Shown: positions 45,301 through 57,520, counted from the first letter of the stretch. The stretch: 64,000 bases of DNA from Acanthosepion esculentum (GCA_964036315.1 OZ038517.1:22258083-22322082); one strand, 5' to 3'. Program-made: numbers and translations. The notes: generated from the letters alone by a model not told the origin.

Positions 45301-45769
45301 GTAAAAATAAGTTTTAATGCCAGAAATAATTTGTAAAAAAACAAAATCAGCAATATATTTTTTGGAAAAAAGGTATTACCAGCTATACATTTTATGAATG
45401 AAAAATATTACCAGCAATAAAAATTGTCGGCATTAAATAACCCATTGAGGTTGATATACCATAAAAGAAACCAACAAACATACGTAATAATTATTAATAT
45501 ACAAATTTTTATCAAATAGGTCTAAAATGAATAGGCAGGCAGATCAGTTTACTCATTTATGACAAATTCATTTTCTTTTAATATCTTCAATAATCTTTCT
45601 TGTACAAGAAAACTCAAAGATGGCAAATATTAAGGTAGTTGGTTCAGTTAGCCTTGCTGTTTTTGGAGAAAAACTTTCCTTTAGTAATTTTATGTACTTT
45701 CAAACAGTAAGACTTTCTTGAATTTTGGAAAGTTTTAAGAAAGATTTAAAAAAAAAAAAAAAAAAAAAA

Positions 45770-46150
45770 TTACACTATTTACATTGTTCAGAATCTTGTC
45801 CTCGGCGTTATTGCCATATTCACGACATTTCAGCCGTCGTACACTCCGGCCTTCATCAGGTGATATTAGTCAAAATTTCGAACTGAAGCCCTTATTTGGT
45901 CTACAGACATAAGTTGTTCTAATTACATGTGCTTTGCCTTTGGATGTCTCCGTTTCATTTCATTCCCCTTGATAACTCACCTCTCCAAGTTTTTGTTCCT
46001 TCTGCTGTGGCCAGGTATTGAACTCTCAACTCTTTGGATCAAGTCACTTTTGAAAAGAAAGCGGGAGCGTACAATGACTGAAACGTTGTGCATATGGCAA
46101 TAAAGATGAAAATAACATTCTGAATAAAGTAAATAGTTAGAATACCTCAT
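45770..46150. repeat. Fold-back repeat family D, complete copy
   Basis: Left 'tgttcagaatcttgtcctcg' and 'ccggccttcatcaggtgat'; right 'gtacaatgactgaaacgttg' and 'ataacattctgaataaagta'. The ends are inverted copies around a 200-base centre. Confidence 0.65.
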
Positions 46151-46604
46151 CTCAAAAATATGTCCTATTTAACATAATTACATTGCCAATAGAATCTCAC
46201 ACCAAAAAACTTCAAAAATTTTTTTTTTTTTTTTTAAATCAATAAATTTCTGTAAAAAAATAAAACTTACTATTTGAAAAGCACATAAAATTACTGAAGA
46301 TGATTTTTTTTTCTACAAAAATGATAATGTTACCTAAACGGAATTTACAAAAAAAAAAAATCCTTGTCTAATGCACTTGGCTTTATTTGGCATGAATTCA
46401 GGTATCTCATTGTTTTTTTTTTATTTATGATGACTACATTAAAGATCAAATACTATCAATGACTTATGAGATGTGCTTGCTTTTGAAATATTCACTATTG
46501 AAGCTTGAATTAATCAAATATGATATGCACCTTTGCTTTTATTCCATGATAGCAATATTTATAACTTTAAGTTATCTTATTTTTTTCTAATGTTGTGCCC
46601 TTTC

Positions 46605-46930
46605 AGGACATAGGCAATCATAATTCTCTACTTATTCCTTTTCTTTATTATCTGAGAATTGCCATGAAGTCTTGAGAATGTGGACTGGTTTCCTATTGCA
46701 TTCTCCAGGGTTTGGAATTCAGAGAAGTCCTCAACTATTCCTTTTCTCTATTATCTGTGAATTGCCATGAATCCTTGGAAAAGATAGTGGGGTTCCAGTA
46801 CGTAGTGGCTCTTTTGTAAAGCACATCTACCATGATATTCAACCCATAACCAGAGGGCATTGAATGGCCCAACAAAGGTCGATATGCTGGTTAAATAATC
46901 AATCAGTCAATCAATCAGCCATAACCAGAG
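46605..46930 (+). repeat. Tandem duplication, about 110-base unit
   Basis: 'attccttttctttattatct' with 'gagaattgccatgaagtctt' (46645) recurs as 'attccttttctctattatct' with 'gtgaattgccatgaatcctt' (46737). Ends in (aatc)n near 46900. Confidence 0.7.
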
Positions 46931-47073
46931 GAGAGGTGTATTCATAACTTTCCTAATGGCATTTATAGATAAGTCTAAAATTATCAGAATTTTTGAGATG
47001 GAGTATTTTCATTATTATGAATTATTATTTTCATTATTATTAATTTGAAATCAAGTTTGTTTCATCTTGTCAG

Positions 47074-47079
<6 letters not shown>

Positions 47080-47112
<33 letters not shown>
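47080..47112. repeat. (TA)n microsatellite
   Basis: TA alternation immediately before the mariner at 47113. Confidence 0.95.
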
Positions 47113-47115
<3 letters not shown>

Positions 47116-48375
47116 TTGTCTGGAAAGTTCATGTCTATTTTCAAGGGAAATTAAAATACCAAACAAAATTATGGAATTAAATATTTATTCAACTAAATAT
47201 GGACAATTTTGTTGTATAAACTTTCTCCATTTTTCCTTCAATTTAAAAATACCATCTTCCCAGAATTTTGGTGGTTTCTTGGCAAAGAGCTCATTAAGGT
47301 GTTTTTTTTTTTTTAATGTTATCCAAAGAATTAAAATTTTTACCATTGAGATTATTTTGCAAGGACCTGAATAAATGAAATTCCAAAGGAGCAATGTCTG
47401 ATGAATATGGTATATAGGGTAACACATTCCAGCCAAGCAGCGACAATTTTTACTGGGTTGCCAAAGAAAAACACCTTTCCTGCTTATCAATTCTTGGCAT
47501 TTTTCTTGGATTGCTGCCTTTTAATTCATCCCGTTGTGAGCAGTACTCTTCAGAATCAATTGACTAGTTATTTGGCAGAAGTTCATAGTAGAGGATTCCT
47601 TTCCCACCAGATGCACAGCATGAGTTTCTTAGGATGAAGTCCTGTTTTTGAGATGGCTAAAGTTGCTTCATGTCACTTATTGCAAAATATTTTTCACTGA
47701 ACATTGTTGTAAACAATCCATTTCTCATCACCCATCACAATTTGCTGAAAAAAGGGTGCATTTTCATTGCATTTCTACAGCAAATTACAGATGAAATGTG
47801 ATCCAAAAGATTCTTTTCACTCAAATCATATAGTACCCACACACTGTAGCGATTTGAATACACAAGCTTCACTAAGTGCTTATGGATGGTTGATTTTGAT
47901 AAATTTAGTGTTTCTACCAGTTCCTGCATTGTGTAGTGTGGGCTATTCTCAATCAATGTCTTGATTTAGTTGTCATCTGTATTGAGGGGGTGTCTGCCTG
48001 AGCATTCTTCATCAATAAGGCTACAATCACCAACTCTAAACTTGACGAATAACTTCTATACTGTTCTGTCAGCTAAAACAACTTCACCATACACAGCACA
48101 TATCTTTTTGTTGTTTGCAAGGCATTTTTGCTTTTACAGTAAAAAAAAAAAAAAAAAGTACTAAATGTCTAAAATGCACCTTATAATCTTACATTTTCAT
48201 AGGGATGCAAAATTGACATGAATTAGGTAATTTTAAACTTTTTTTCTCAAGAGATAGTTTAAAATGTGCTCTAATCAGAAATGTAAGCATGTTATGTCTG
48301 CTGATAAATTTGATGTGATCTAATGTGTTGGAACATGAACAACGAAAAATCAGCATGAACTTTCCAGATACCCAA
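47113..48375 (-). mobile_element. Full-length but decayed mariner element
   Basis: Ends 'tctggaaagttcatg' (47119) and its complement (48354-48368) form inverted repeats, adjoining (TA)n on the left and tatata on the right. The minus strand carries the helix-turn-helix part (MQELVETLNLSKSTIHKHLV, then NRYSVWVLYDLSEKNLLDHI), a KWIVYNN-like segment (about 47720), and the C-terminus (KKPPKFWEDGIFKLKEKWRK). Many stops and frame shifts. About 1.26 kb, the usual mariner size. Confidence 0.85.
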
Positions 48376-49194
48376 TATATATAATAGCAGCAATAAATCT
48401 TCATACTCTAATTAAAATCTAATTAAGACAATAGCTATTATGGTAAATACTCAATCATTTTAGTTAATTTGCATGTAAATTATTTTGCACTATGTTTAAT
48501 AATAATTCTAGTTCCTTGTTTCAATAATTCTCTCCTAGGCAATCATGGTTATTTTAGTGTTCAAAATTCTTTTGACACTACTGTATGGAAAAATTTCAAA
48601 AAAATACTTCAATGGCAAGTATATTGCAATTATAAAATGTTTAAGTATTTGGAAATTTTGCTATTAAATTCTAAAATCTGGAAATAAGATTAAAAATGTA
48701 ACCACAAGCAAACAACGGTTTACTGTCTGCTCATGATAAAACAGCGTCTTGGGAATAACTGTGAAGCAGCTATTTGAAACATCATGAAAATAGGATACCT
48801 GTTCAAGAACCTGTTTCATTGTTGAAATAAATTTTGAAGCAGCTATGTTAAATTGAAATATGTTATATTATGAGATGCTACTGCTGATTCTATTAAAATA
48901 AAAATGGAATAAAAGTACTAAATAAAAAGATATTCCCATGAACATCAAAGATAGCCGAAAATGGAAAGATTCAAAATTTTATGGAAATTTACTTTGCAAA
49001 GATGAAGAAATTAACCTAAGTTTTCATTTCTTTTTTTCTTTTCTTTTTGCAACTTAAACACTTTATGAATAAAGAAGCAAAATAAAACCAATATTATGAT
49101 TAATTTTTATATGTTGCCACCATGAGTGATATTGTGGCTTGTAACTGAACTTAAAATTTATTATAATTTTACATTACACCATTATCTATCTCTC

Positions 49195-49365
49195 ACTTAT
49201 ATATATGGAACAGACACTCTGGAGAGGATGCTTCTCTGATCACTACAATCTTAAGATCTTCAATTTATCTTTCCTACATATTGTTATAAGCTGTACTTGT
49301 TAACTCCTCATTCAGTAACCCTTTACCATGAGTGGCTCTTGGGCCTTGTATTGGGTGAACATTAG

Positions 49366-49370
<5 letters not shown>
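49195..49370 (+). mobile_element. LINE family B tail
   Basis: 'gagtggctcttgggccttgt' and 'attgggtgaacattagta' match 26290-26340. Degraded WN..SGEDASLITTIL codons precede it. It ends directly in (TA)n. Confidence 0.6.

Positions 49371-49416
<46 letters not shown>
49370..49416. repeat. (TA)n microsatellite
   Basis: About 47 bases of TA between a LINE tail and repeat K. Confidence 0.95.
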
Positions 49417-49423
<7 letters not shown>

Positions 49424-49424
49424 T

Positions 49425-49805
49425 TTCAAGTAGTTTTATAATATTTTAAACTTAATTCCGGGTTAAATTTAAAATTTGTAATTTTTATTTTTTAACTTTA
49501 TAGTAAAATTAAGAATTAATCAGAATGATTTCTAATTTAGTCTAATATTAACATTAAGCCATTAATAAATTGTATCTAAGGTTTGTTGTCAAGTTTTTTT
49601 TGAATTATCATATACTTCTAATTTGATTGGTCATTGTAGCTTACATAACAATTTTTCCGCTATTAAGGCAAGTTTGGTTGGTTTTGAACTTTTTAAAACT
49701 CTTTATTCTGCAATCAACACCATCACTTGACAAGACACCAGAAGTATTGAAACAAAATAGCTATTTTTGTAGTGATGTTATAACATGTTTCTGTTATAAT
49801 TAATA
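49425..49805 (-). repeat. Dispersed repeat K, copy 2 (inverted)
   Basis: Reverse-complement match to 2373-2720. As in copy 1, the end next to the repeat is a (TA)n array (49370-49416). Confidence 0.65.
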
Positions 49806-49924
49806 ATCAAGATAGTAATGATAAAAAGCAAAGAGACACAGATTAATGGTATGTTTAATAAAGTAAAACATGTTAGATTGAGATATGTTTCCTACTTGTT
49901 TATCCTATCATTTTGTTGGATATA

Positions 49925-50866
49925 CAGTGCTGTTCGATAAAAGTGACTCACCTGATTTTCTTTTACTAAATGTTCTCTTCTCCAATTTGAGCTAAATTCA
50001 AAGGAGAAGTGATCTAAAATCCGAAGAAGAAGCTTTGAAAGCTCTTTGAATTTAGCGGTAAGTACTGTCAAGCATCCGTTCAGTATAACGTTCTGGGGAT
50101 GCTTTTCTTTTCATGGAACTGTTTTCTTAAAACCTATTGAAAAGACCCTTAGGAGCGAGCAGTACAAGAGAATTTTAGAGTCTTGTCTGCTCCCTTCTGC
50201 TGAAAGGGTGCAAATCGACCCCACCAAGCTCATTTTTATGTAGGATAATGCTCCCTGTCACAAATCAAAATTGATGAAGGAATACTTTGATGAGAAGCAG
50301 GTGAGTGTTATGACATGGCTGCCCCAATCTCCTGACCTCAATCCCATCGAAAACTTATGGAGCATTATAAAGTACAGGCTCTCGAGAAAGCAGTTGAGCA
50401 ACAAAGAGGATTTGATTGTGAATTTCATATCTGAATGGAATTCAATGCTTGGAGATGAGATTTGCCAGAACCTAATCAAGTCAATGCCAAAAAGGGTTGA
50501 AAAGGTTATTCAAAATAAAGGAGGACCCATAGATTATTAAATATTTCAAACTATATTACCTATTATAAATAAATTATACCTCTATTATTCTTTATTTAAA
50601 GCTGTTTGGTTATGTTTCTATTGATTACTAGTTGCAGGAAATAAGTGTGTCACTTTTTTTGCACAGAGTTTTTCCCTAAATTTCATTTATATCCAAAATT
50701 ATAATTATCAATAGAATACCTTAGGGTGGGTAAAAGTTTTTAATAGGTGGTTGAGAAGTGGTCTTTATATTAGTAAGATTAAAAATTAGTTTGACCCCCC
50801 AAAAAATATCCGAAAAAATTTTTAAGTAAAAAAAATCTGGTGAGTCACTTTTATCGAACAGCACTG
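49925..50866 (+). mobile_element. Tc1-family element, internally deleted, well-preserved ends
   Basis: 28-base perfect inverted ends (starting CAGTGCTGTTCGATAAAAGT) flanked by TA at 49923 and 50867. An uninterrupted frame from 50046 to 50540 carries the C-terminal half of a Tc1 transposase: VSTVKHPFSITFWGCFSFHG, then DNAPCH (second catalytic Asp), PQSPDLNPIENLWSIIKYRL (catalytic Glu, 34 residues after the Asp, DD34E) and a C-terminal helix region. Only one stop (TAG 50241-50243) breaks the frame. The DNA-binding half is missing. Confidence 0.92.
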
Positions 50867-51029
50867 TAGGTCCATACTTGATCTATATTTGATCTTCTAT
50901 TCATATAAATATATGGTGCAATGAATAAATTTTTGTCTAAATTGTGCCAAAATGAAAATAACACTATCTCATTTTAATAGGTATATCTATCAAAATTACA
51001 CAAAAAATATCTTGAAATACTAAAGAGTA

Positions 51030-51545
51030 AATTTATTCAATAAAATCACCATTGGCTTCAACCACAGCTTCTAGATTACTTTGGAATCTCTTGCAACTCT
51101 TCTGGAGGGTCTCCTTGTTTAAGTTGGTGAATGCTGCCATAATCTATTCAGTTCATCTTTGATATTACAAGGAGTTTTGTTGCTCTTACTTAACTGCACC
51201 CCACATATAATAATCAAGGAGGTTTCAGTCTGGGGAGTAAGGTGGCCAGCTGTAAGAGTTGATGTGGTCGCAGAAATAGTCTGACAGCCATGACTACGTT
51301 CTCCTGCTTGTGTGATATGGTGCTGAGTCCTGTTGCCAGATATAGTCTTCCAGCAGCCACCCTCTTGAGCCAAGGCAGCACTACCTTCTCAAGGCACTTG
51401 ATGTAAGCCTCCATGTTGAGTTCGCAAGTTCTTGTCTTACCAAAATCATCAGGGTAATTCTTCCAAGCTGCTGTACTTTCATAATCACCGTTAGACTCGT
51501 CCAACTCTTTCCTAATCTTCTGCACTGTCAGACGCCAAAACATGC
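51030..51545 (-). mobile_element. Mariner/Tc1-superfamily transposase fragment, reverse
   Basis: Minus strand: CELNMEAYIKCLEKVVLPWL, then after frame changes WLLYVGCS and a worn C-terminus (LQEIPK). This resembles the 'NxxAYxxxLExxVxPW...LNPxDYxxWGxxE' lineage. Terminal repeats not seen. Confidence 0.55.
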
Positions 51546-51785
51546 TGAAATGTTCATATTGGAGCTTTCAGCGTGAATGCCAAGCTGTACAGATTGCTGT
51601 TTCCAAATTTCTGGCACAGTGAATTGCATCAAGGTGCTCTTTTTCTTACAGATAGTGCCCAACTGACCCTACTATACTGTACATTTGGCAAATTCAAAAA
51701 CAACACACATGTGCAAAATTAGAAATTTAAATGGCAACAGTTTAACCCAACACACCCTGTGTGTATACATACATACATGTGTGTA

Positions 51786-51870
<85 letters not shown>
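51546..51870 (+). repeat. Dispersed repeat H with TG/TA tail, copy 2
   Basis: Same family as 4436-4722. Its tail is a (TG)n(TA)n array of more than 80 bases (about 51779-51864). Confidence 0.65.
51799..51864. repeat. (TA)n microsatellite
   Basis: About 66 bases of TA, tail of repeat H and left edge of the next retroelement piece. Confidence 0.95.
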
Positions 51871-51872
<2 letters not shown>

Positions 51873-51879
51873 ACAACTT

Positions 51880-52190
51880 GAAAGACAACTTGAAATGTCT
51901 TAATTTTGATCTGAAAACCTGGGAAGCCCAAGCATCAAACGAAAAGGAGTAGTGTAAGACATGTTTCATTAAGTTAAAGGGTTTTGAAGACAGTAGATTC
52001 AAGCACCGTGATCAGCTTTGTCAAGCTCTGAAGCAGACACACCATCAAAATCCTGATTTAACAAATTTCATCTATTAGTGTGGCTTTGCTGCCTGCAGCA
52101 AGGCTGGGTTAGTATCTCACTTAAGAAAGCACAGATGAAATATGTCTTTCCCTTACCTGATTTTCTCCACAAAAGCCCCTGCTAGCATGC
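51880..52190 (+). mobile_element. RTE-like C-terminal fragment with zinc-finger remnant
   Basis: [34 protein letters not shown], then after a stop CGFAACSKAGLVSHLRKHR, the C-terminal finger of RTE-like elements. Same family as 35400-35640. Confidence 0.65.
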
Positions 52191-52266
52191 ATAAGTGTAA
52201 AATGAGGGGGCACCATCCAATGCTGGATGACCCTCATTTATTGTTCAGGATAGGAGAGTCCACTAT

Positions 52267-52270
<4 letters not shown>

Positions 52271-52300
<30 letters not shown>
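52271..52300. repeat. (TA)n microsatellite
   Basis: TA alternation. Confidence 0.9.
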
Positions 52301-52301
<1 letters not shown>

Positions 52302-52589
52302 TTTCTTATTACACCATCATCACTCACAATTTAACATGTTTGGCAGGTACATTATTTCAAATACTATTTCATGTAAAAAGAATTTATAATGTTTGGTCAT
52401 TCAAATACTGATTTTGGCAAGTGTGTGATATAAATAAAAGGAAATGAATGACAAAGTGAATAAGAATTCTGTGGAACACATTTAGTCCTTTAGGACTTTG
52501 AAGATAAAACATACAGAATTTTTTACCATTTTGTCATTCATTTCTCTCATGTTGTTCTGGTATATGAAAATTTATATCATATTCTCATT

Positions 52590-52592
<3 letters not shown>

Positions 52593-52630
<38 letters not shown>
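52593..52630. repeat. (TA)n microsatellite
   Basis: TA alternation abutting the hairpin element at 52631. Confidence 0.95.
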
Positions 52631-52633
<3 letters not shown>

Positions 52634-52850
52634 GAAATATAGTCTTAAAGTGTGCTATATTTGTGGGATAAAGTGCTCAATATCAGAGATAGAGCATGTG
52701 TAAATATAAAAGTGAATGTAGAGGTCAACACTTAGATACGACAGTCTATTTCATGCTAGATGCAATCGACAGGCCTGACAATTGCATCTAGCATGAAACA
52801 GACTGTTGCCTCTAAGTGTTGACTTCTATGTTCACTTATATAATAGTTTG
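52631..52850. repeat. Hairpin repeat family A-fold, near-perfect hairpin
   Basis: Arms 52711-52771 and 52773-52837 are inverted copies of about 60 bases ('catgctagatgcaatcgaca' against 'gacaattgcatctagcatga'). It starts at the edge of (TA)n 52593-52630 with 'gaagaaatatagtcttaaag'. Confidence 0.8.
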
Positions 52851-54211
52851 TTTTTTTTTTCAAACCCCCCGGTAAATGTAATTAATACTGTTTAATTAAA
52901 ATAAAAATGGGGCATTTTCTTAAATAAATTATATCTATAAAAATGACATATAAACAGAAAATATATTAAATATATATATATATACACACACACTCACGTT
53001 TAGTAGGTTGTTAAATTCTATGTACATATTTATAACATTACATCATAACTCATATTGCTCATCAATTAACAAATTTGTATAATCGTGCTAGTGCATTATT
53101 TAACAATTTAGTAAACTAGTGCTATTGTTTCTTCATTTTTATTAACAGAGGGTAAAAAGTTTTGTTATTTTTACTTGGATTGTTGAGAGGGAATTTTTAA
53201 CATTTCTAAAACAGCTAATGATTTCATTTTTATTTATTTATTTTGCATTTTGTGTCATGTAAATCTGTTTTTAATATTTTTCTTTTATATGAGCAGACTG
53301 AAAATTCTTTATTTTCTGCTTCAATAGTTAAAAAAAATATTTTTTATAACATGCTCTCCATTTTTTCTTTCCAGTCCATGTTTCAGTTTTTTTTCTATTT
53401 TGTTGTCTTTTGTTTCTTTTCTTTTTCTTTTTTTTATTTTGCATGTAAAAAAAGTTTTTTAATTCATTTCACTTTCAATATTTTAAAATTTTTTAACATT
53501 TTTCTTAATTTTTACCATTGCATGTTTTTGTTTTTTTGTTTTTTTTTCTTCAAAAATTGCAATTTCAATTTTTATTTCTTTTTAAGAAAATTAACATTAA
53601 ATTAAAGCAGATTATTTTAATACCGCTCCCCACTTTTTAACAGTTTACTGTATCTAATAACAATCCAATAGCCCAATATCCAAACCGAGATACATTATTG
53701 ACAAATAGTTCAGCATTAATTTATCAACTGCAAAGTATAAAAAAAAGAAGTTCTGTAAAATAATGTGACATATATTATTATATTGTACTATCTTGGCATT
53801 CACCCCAAGATAAGTTGAACCATCTCTAGCCATTTACTGCAGAGTCTCATATGTAGTCTTACAATACAAACCTCGCTCATATCATGGGAAGCACTGTGAC
53901 AGAGTTTGCCCCTTTACTTACTCTACAGTTGGCAATTTAAAGTTGTTGTTCATATAGTATAGTTGCTCTCCCAAGGCTAAAGAGTTACATATTACTTAGT
54001 GTTGTACTGAATTCAAGACAACACCATTTGATGGTGAATTGATATTCATAAAAATTGACAAAAGAATTCTGATATTCACAACCATTACTTGTTTCCACTT
54101 ATAGCCACTATATAAACTTAGACGACAGACTCTATATTTAAACAATATTCTTACTGTATTTCTGTCATGTAAGAATTCTTCCAGAAATTACAATGTGTCT
54201 TATACCCAATG

Positions 54212-54284
54212 ATTGAGTTTGGGTAGGACTTGGGAGTTCGTCGAGTATCAGTGACCCCTGCTCCAAGGCCTACCCAAGCTCAAC
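54212..54284. repeat. Hairpin, 15-base arms, GC-richer loop
   Basis: 'ttgagtttgggtagg' pairs with 'cctacccaagctcaa' with one mismatch around a 40-base loop. Function unknown. Confidence 0.6.
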
Positions 54285-54654
54285 CATATTGGTCTCCCTA
54301 GTCACTTGATTAAATAACAACCCTTATAGATATGTGTTATAGGTTTGGAAATATATTTGTGGTGATATGTAAATGACTTCCAAATTATCATCGCTAAGGC
54401 ATAGTCTATATAAGTGCCCAAGCAGTAAGGAGAGGGTCAGGATATGATGCACAAGATCAACAACTACTGCTGAGAAAATACAAAGAAAACCACATTTCAT
54501 AAAAATGTTTTTTCTTTCTTTTTATCAATATCAGAAAAAAATTTTTTTATTTTTCCATTTATCTAATGTGTTTCTAACAAGTTAGCTCCAGGGTTCTTCT
54601 TGTAATCGCAAATAATTACTTTTTTGATGTTATGATTATAACAGCTCTTGCTTT

Positions 54655-54870
54655 CACCACAAGTGGCAGAGCAGTTAGGACATTCACTTTCCGACCATGA
54701 GACCCAGGGTGAAATCTCATATTCAATTTGTCGGGTAGGTGACTTATTGGCCTGGGGATGTGATCCCAGCATGTGGTTCTGTTGGAAATTGCTTGAAAGC
54801 CATACCATGAATTTTACCAAACCTTACGAGGTAGATTTAGTTGGTACAAGTTATTGTGACTGAGAATTTG
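54655..54870 (+). mobile_element. tRNA-derived SINE (family S2)
   Basis: 'gtggcagagcagttaggaca' (A-box-like), 'ccgaccatgag' (anticodon-arm position) and 'gggtgaaatctc' (worn B-box). Confidence 0.6.
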
Positions 54871-54879
54871 AGTTTACTT

Positions 54880-55062
54880 GCCTTGTCCAAACTGTTGATC
54901 ACAGCCATAAACTGTAACAGATGTCTGCTCACCATAAATGCATTACAAACCAGAGTTGGGTTTGGTCGGTGCTGAAAAAACAAATTGTGCCTGGCAGGTG
55001 TCTGTAAGAGGGATTGGCTACCCATGTTAGCAGGCATATGTGCTTCGAAAATAAATAACTCG
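54880..55062 (-). repeat. Dispersed repeat E, reverse copy
   Basis: Minus-strand 'catatgcctgctaacatggg' and 'tagccaatccctcttacag' match the start of repeat E. Confidence 0.5.
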
Positions 55063-55239
55063 CCACTTGCTTTTATCATTAGTCTTGCTTTATTTTATCT
55101 GTTCTCTTTTTAACAAAGAAATTTATTCAACATGGAATAGAAAAGTAAAGAATGGCTGAGTTTTAGCTGTCAAGAAGTGAAGCCTATTTTATATTAACAA
55201 AGCGATGCAAAATCTTTTTTAGCTTATGGAGTTAGGCTG

Positions 55240-55285
55240 ACCCACTTTCCAAAATTTGATCAAATGACCAGACATTAGTTTTTTG
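55240..55285 (+). repeat. Dispersed repeat J fragment
   Basis: 'tccaaaatttgatcaaatga' then 'ccagacatta', matching 44800-44832. Confidence 0.4.
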
Positions 55286-55487
55286 AGGTTTTCTTTTTTT
55301 CTATTTAAATCCCTTTCTTAAGTTTAAGAACTTTTCAACCCCATCTTGTGTGCCTGACATTGGTCACACTCAAAGGCTGTCTGCTATTATTTCCATTTAC
55401 TGTAAATTTTAGTTAACTAATCCATCATTTGAGCTAAATTTAAAAAAAAACCAATATCCAAATATATAAGACCCTGTGTTTGTACGC

Positions 55488-55524
55488 ACACACACACACA
55501 CACACGTGTGTGTGTGTGTGTATG

Positions 55525-55559
<35 letters not shown>
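55488..55559. repeat. Compound (AC)(GT)(AT)(AC) microsatellite
   Basis: Four successive dinucleotide blocks, partly self-complementary. Confidence 0.95.
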
Positions 55560-55561
<2 letters not shown>

Positions 55562-55805
55562 CTTGGCATCTCATATCCAAGTATGCCTGTAAGCCAGCCA
55601 GGGTGGCTAGCCAAACCCTGTTGCACATGCCTGCTCAGGCACATTTGTGTTTGTTCAACACCCACAGAGCCCACCTGTGATTTATACTGCAAGTATGCTG
55701 AGTGAACCTTAGATACAGTTTCTGGGTGAGGAAGCACATTATCTGATGTGCTTAACAATCTGAACAAAGCCAGTACGCTCAAACCCTCAATCATGATGAC
55801 TTTGT
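55560..55805 (+). repeat. Dispersed repeat E, copy 3
   Basis: Collinear with 29516-29770. Its left edge joins the compound (AC)(GT)(AT)(AC) array at 55488-55559. Confidence 0.65.
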
Positions 55806-55824
55806 ACAAACATCAATGGTGCAA

Positions 55825-56040
55825 AAATAGTTCAGTCTACTTAATTTCACTCATAACGTTTGGGTCAACCCATGGAGTGGTTTTCAGGCACTTTCTAAAG
55901 GTGCTGCATGCCGGGATTGCCCTCCCAAAGTCTGATAAAATTAAGAAACCACAATTCTGACAAATTGACCACAGTGAGATTTGGACCTGGTTCTCATGGT
56001 TGGAAAGCTAATGTTCTAGCCACATACTCTTTTCACACAC
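55825..56040 (-). mobile_element. tRNA-derived SINE (family S2), reverse
   Basis: Minus strand: 'gtggctagaacattagcttt' (A-box-like), 'ccaaccatgagaaccagg' and 'gtccaaatctc' (B-box). Adjoins (AC)n at 56034. Confidence 0.65.
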
Positions 56041-56879
56041 ACACACACCAAAAGTATGAGACACCCATCTAGATTTCGAAGAAATGCTTAAAAATTAAAG
56101 GTTGTATACCTTTTTCAAAACTAATTTACAAGCTTACTTCAGGCCAGAGGAGCATTCTCTTCCTGAATGGTTTTATCATATATTCAAAACAAAATTAATC
56201 TATTACTCCCTAAGGTTTCTTTAAAATTTTACTCCTTTTTGCAAAAATCAACCTTGCTGGCTAGTGGTAATCTTCAGATTGGCAGATTTTAAATTTTAGG
56301 TAACTCCCTCTCTAAAAAAAAATAATTTGCTATACACTAATGGATGAAATAGTTTCAGCATCCAATCTAGTCTATGTGATTAGGCTCACCTTATCACAGA
56401 CTGTAAACTGTCCACAGGCACAAACCATGGTACCGACATTCGGCATGAGAGCACAGTAGAGAACAGCATATAATATGCTTTGATTCAAGCTCAAATGTTT
56501 GGAAGTAAGTCTAATTATAGGCAATGTGCATAGGTACCTTGATTATTCACAGAATTACTGACCCTTAGGTGAATAATCCAATCATTTTTATAGGTACTGT
56601 ACTAATATTTGTAATACACTGCTTTGCAGTTTTTACCTACAAACCAATAAATTTGGTGTATGTGAAGAAACCACCATGATTTTGGTTGCTTGATTCCAAC
56701 TCACTGTTTAGTCACTTTTAGCTGATATTATCTGCTATCTATATAGTGACCAGTTAGAGTATATGTTCATTTTGTGTGTATATGTAATTTGAAATACCTC
56801 AAAACAGGACTCACTTGTATCTGGGAGTGTGGAGAAGACCTGGATTAATGCTATTTACAAGGGAATTTTTGAAAGAATT

Positions 56880-56885
<6 letters not shown>

Positions 56886-56918
<33 letters not shown>
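56886..56918. repeat. (TA)n microsatellite
   Basis: TA alternation 10 bases before the MITE at 56928. Confidence 0.95.
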
Positions 56919-56920
<2 letters not shown>

Positions 56921-56927
56921 CAATATA

Positions 56928-57151
56928 CAGTGCCACTTGAAAGTTTGTGAAAGCCAAAATGAAATATCAAATTTTCAGTTTTGGTGAAATAAATCCCTTT
57001 TTTAAATAAGTAATCAAAATATGTCCTTTTCTTTGTTTGTGTTCATTATTTGGAGAGTCTACTTTACAAATTACTCTTTGGGTGCACATTTAGGCTTATT
57101 TTGAATTTTTTCACAATATCGGGTGTGTTCACAAACTTTCAAGTTGCACTG
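56928..57151. mobile_element. 224-bp Tc1/mariner-type MITE
   Basis: 24-base inverted ends with one mismatch ('cacttgaaagtttgtgaa' against 'ttcacaaactttcaagtt'), beginning CAGTG and flanked by TA. No coding. Confidence 0.85.
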
Positions 57152-57219
57152 TATACTTAATAGCTCTGTTATATTACATTGAGCACTATTTTATCAACAC
57201 CAGCACTCAAAGTGTGAGA

Positions 57220-57246
57220 TATATATATACATATATATATATATAT
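57220..57246. repeat. (TA)n microsatellite, interrupted
   Basis: TA alternation with one C, abutting the LINE 3' terminus at 57245. Confidence 0.85.
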
Positions 57247-57520
57247 AATATTCTTTAATCATTTCACTACAAGCAAGGCATTTATGCCATAAAAACACAG
57301 GGTTTCGGGGAGTGAAAAAGAATGAGAAGACTTTAGTGGGGAGGATTGAGGAAAAGACAAAAAAAAAAACGAACACAGTTCAAGAAGATGGAAGATGTCG
57401 ATTGACATTACATTTAAATTTTTGAAGATTGTAGTTATCAGGGAAGCAAAAAATCAGAAGTGAGGAATGCAAGAAAAGAAACAGTGAAGAAGTGGTGGTT
57501 GCATCTTAGAAATAATGATA
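57245..57520 (-). mobile_element. LINE family A 3' end, reverse, short copy
   Basis: Starts with the terminus 'tttaatcatttcactacaag' and continues into a degraded NLQKFKCNVNRH-like segment. It is followed 200 bases on by a longer copy in the same orientation. Confidence 0.55.

Noticed and set aside
51719..52002. Tyr/Ile-repeat reading frames across (TA)n arrays, here and at 16015, 37004, 55417, 59063 and 61058
   Set aside because: Translations of microsatellites.
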